In this document: positions 6,267-7,144 of the stretch, one piece after another | How the letters are laid out: every line of letters starts with the position of its first letter | How positions within the stretch are numbered: position 1 is the first letter of the stretch | Source of the DNA: Solirubrobacteraceae bacterium | GTDB lineage: Bacteria; Actinomycetota; Thermoleophilia; Solirubrobacterales; Solirubrobacteraceae | Length of the DNA stretch: 7,144 nt | Direction: 5' to 3' | Assembly: GCA_024710825.1 (NCBI GenBank) | Contig: JANJUA010000440.1 | Span: 1 to 7,144, forward strand | The notes under the pieces: generated by a model | What the model was told of the DNA's origin: nothing | Seen by the model: the letters and a program-made list of their open reading frames with translations, nothing else | Databases searched by the model: none | Position numbers and translations under genes: made by a program

Positions 6267-7144
6267 ATGTCGGAGCGCGGACAGGCGTCCATCGAGTGGC
6301 TCGGGGTGGTCGCGCTCGTCGCGCTCGTCCTCGTCGCGGCGGTCGGGGTGGTGGGCGGCCGCGACATCGGCGCGGCGGTCGTGCGGCAGTTCGAGCGTGC
6401 GCTGTGCATCGTGCGGGGCGGCGTCTGCGACCTCGACCAACGCCCCTGCCCGGTGGCGGTCGACGCCACGGAGGACTCCGCGCACATGAACCTCGGGATC
6501 GTGCGCATCGGACGTGACGAGGCGGTCCTCGTCGAGCACCACTCGGACGGCACGGTGCTCGTCACCTACCTGGGCGACACGAGCCTCGGCCTGGAGACGG
6601 GCGCCGGAGCGGACGCCTGGATCGACGCGGCGGGCATCTCGAAGACGTACGGGGCGACCGCGCGCGCGGCGCTGCTCGTATCGCTCGGCGGGGGCGAGAG
6701 CTGGTCCTTCGACAACGCCCGGGACGCCGACGTCGGGATGTCCGCCCTGGGCGAGGGCCGCGAGCCCTTGCTGGGCCGGCGCGCCGAGCGCATCGACACG
6801 AACGGCATCGTCCTGACCGCCCACGCCCACGCCGACGAGGGCACACGCAGCATCGCGCTCGACGCCCGGCTCGTCGAGGGGACCGTCGTCGACGAGCGCG
6901 ACGGGCGGCGCACGCACGTGCTGACCCGCGGCGCGGCGCTCGAAGGCGCGCTCGAGCGCGGCGACTGGAGCGGCGAGGCCGGCGCGACCGGCGAGCAGCG
7001 CATCGCCGTCACCACAGACGCGGACGGACGACCGCTCGAGCTGTCGATCCTTCGCACCGGCGAGCTCTCCGGGGCGCTCCGGCTGCCCGAGGACCTCCAG
7101 CCGATCGCCGGGGAGCTCATCGGCGACGGGCGCGGCCGGCGCCG
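6267..7144 (+). CDS. Large protein with class III (Flp/TadE-like) prepilin signal (3' partial)
   Basis: The frame is open from ATG 6267 to the right edge (292 complete codons, no stop). The N-terminus 'MSERG' followed by 'QASIEWLGVVALVALVLVAA' matches a type IV prepilin signal: cleavage after Gly5, mature N-terminal Gln, Glu at mature position +5, then an unbroken hydrophobic helix to about residue 31. TadV-like prepilin peptidases process such signals, so the protein should sit in the cytoplasmic membrane with an external C-terminus or enter a pilus-like fibre. Beyond the helix comes a cysteine cluster (C47, C54, C61), then a region of over 200 residues rich in Gly, Asp, Glu and Thr with alternating hydrophobic stretches suggesting beta strands. 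I recognise no domain there. It is far longer than Flp (about 60) or TadE (about 150) pilins. No Shine-Dalgarno precedes ATG 6267; an in-frame GTG at 6228 would add 13 unsupported residues. It is transcribed divergently from zwf. Confidence 0.75.
   Translation, partial: MSERGQASIEWLGVVALVALVLVAAVGVVGGRDIGAAVVRQFERALCIVRGGVCDLDQRPCPVAVDATEDSAHMNLGIVRIGRDEAVLVEHHSDGTVLVTYLGDTSLGLETGAGADAWIDAAGISKTYGATARAALLVSLGGGESWSFDNARDADVGMSALGEGREPLLGRRAERIDTNGIVLTAHAHADEGTRSIALDARLVEGTVVDERDGRRTHVLTRGAALEGALERGDWSGEAGATGEQRIAVTTDADGRPLELSILRTGELSGALRLPEDLQPIAGELIGDGRGRR

Noticed and set aside
4826..6517. 563-codon open frame on the plus strand opposite zwf
   Set aside because: Same GC-driven antisense artefact; it runs through the divergent intergenic region and into the prepilin gene in another frame with no recognisable domain.
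6161..6565. N-terminal extension of zwf on the minus strand
   Set aside because: The frame stays open, but the sequence before ATG 6160 covers the divergent regulatory region and the start of the prepilin gene and has no G6PDH character; the conserved protein begins at 6160.
6234..6917. 227-codon minus-strand frame at the right end
   Set aside because: It is antisense to the frame starting at 6267, which has a proper prepilin signal and stays open to the edge; the minus-strand frame shows no recognisable motif.

Overview
This 7,144-base window comes from a very GC-rich bacterial chromosome. The protein style suggests an actinobacterium, most likely the Thermoleophilia/Solirubrobacterales group. 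That lineage guess rests on remembered sequence style (the ImuB-like protein followed by a DUF6504 protein, the short G6PDH, the 'RGQASIEWLG' prepilin start), not on a search. The window holds ordinary chromosomal genes. I see no insertion sequence, prophage, CRISPR array, tRNA or rRNA.

Layout. (1) Bases 1-1506 (+) are the 3' part of a luciferase-like (LLM) flavin/F420-dependent oxidoreductase fused to a C-terminal SCP2 sterol-carrier-like domain. (2) Bases 1507-1639 are a non-coding stretch with an imperfect inverted repeat and, directly against the next start codon, a perfect LexA/SOS box (CGAACATGTGTTCG). (3) Bases 1640-3140 (+) are a DNA-damage mutagenesis unit: an ImuB-like Y-family polymerase homologue, a 25-codon minicistron and a DUF6504 gene. 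All three are joined by ATGA stop/start overlaps. The minicistron is a diverged tandem copy (74 bp, 66/74 identical) of the first 25 codons of the DUF6504 gene. (4) Bases 3183-6160 (-) are a two-gene operon, zwf then pgi, joined by a GTGA overlap, with a strong Shine-Dalgarno for pgi inside the zwf coding sequence. (5) Bases 6161-6266 are a divergent intergenic region with two nested, nearly concentric inverted repeats. (6) Bases 6267-7144 (+) are the start of a large protein with a Flp/TadE-like class III prepilin signal, running off the right edge.

How the parts work together. The ImuB-like gene looks SOS-controlled: the LexA box overlaps the probable -10 region, and the mRNA may be leaderless because no Shine-Dalgarno is visible. 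The usual partners (ImuA'/RecA-like and DnaE2) are not in the window, so this ImuB/DUF6504 pair is separated from them at least locally. zwf and pgi encode the two enzymes that compete for glucose-6-phosphate (oxidative pentose phosphate entry versus glycolysis), and coupled translation would keep them in proportion. The oxidoreductase and the prepilin-like protein show no obvious functional link to their neighbours.

The items most worth a second look are the duplicated minicistron between imuB and the DUF6504 gene, the LexA box abutting the imuB start, and the prepilin-signal protein with a large unrecognised C-terminal region.
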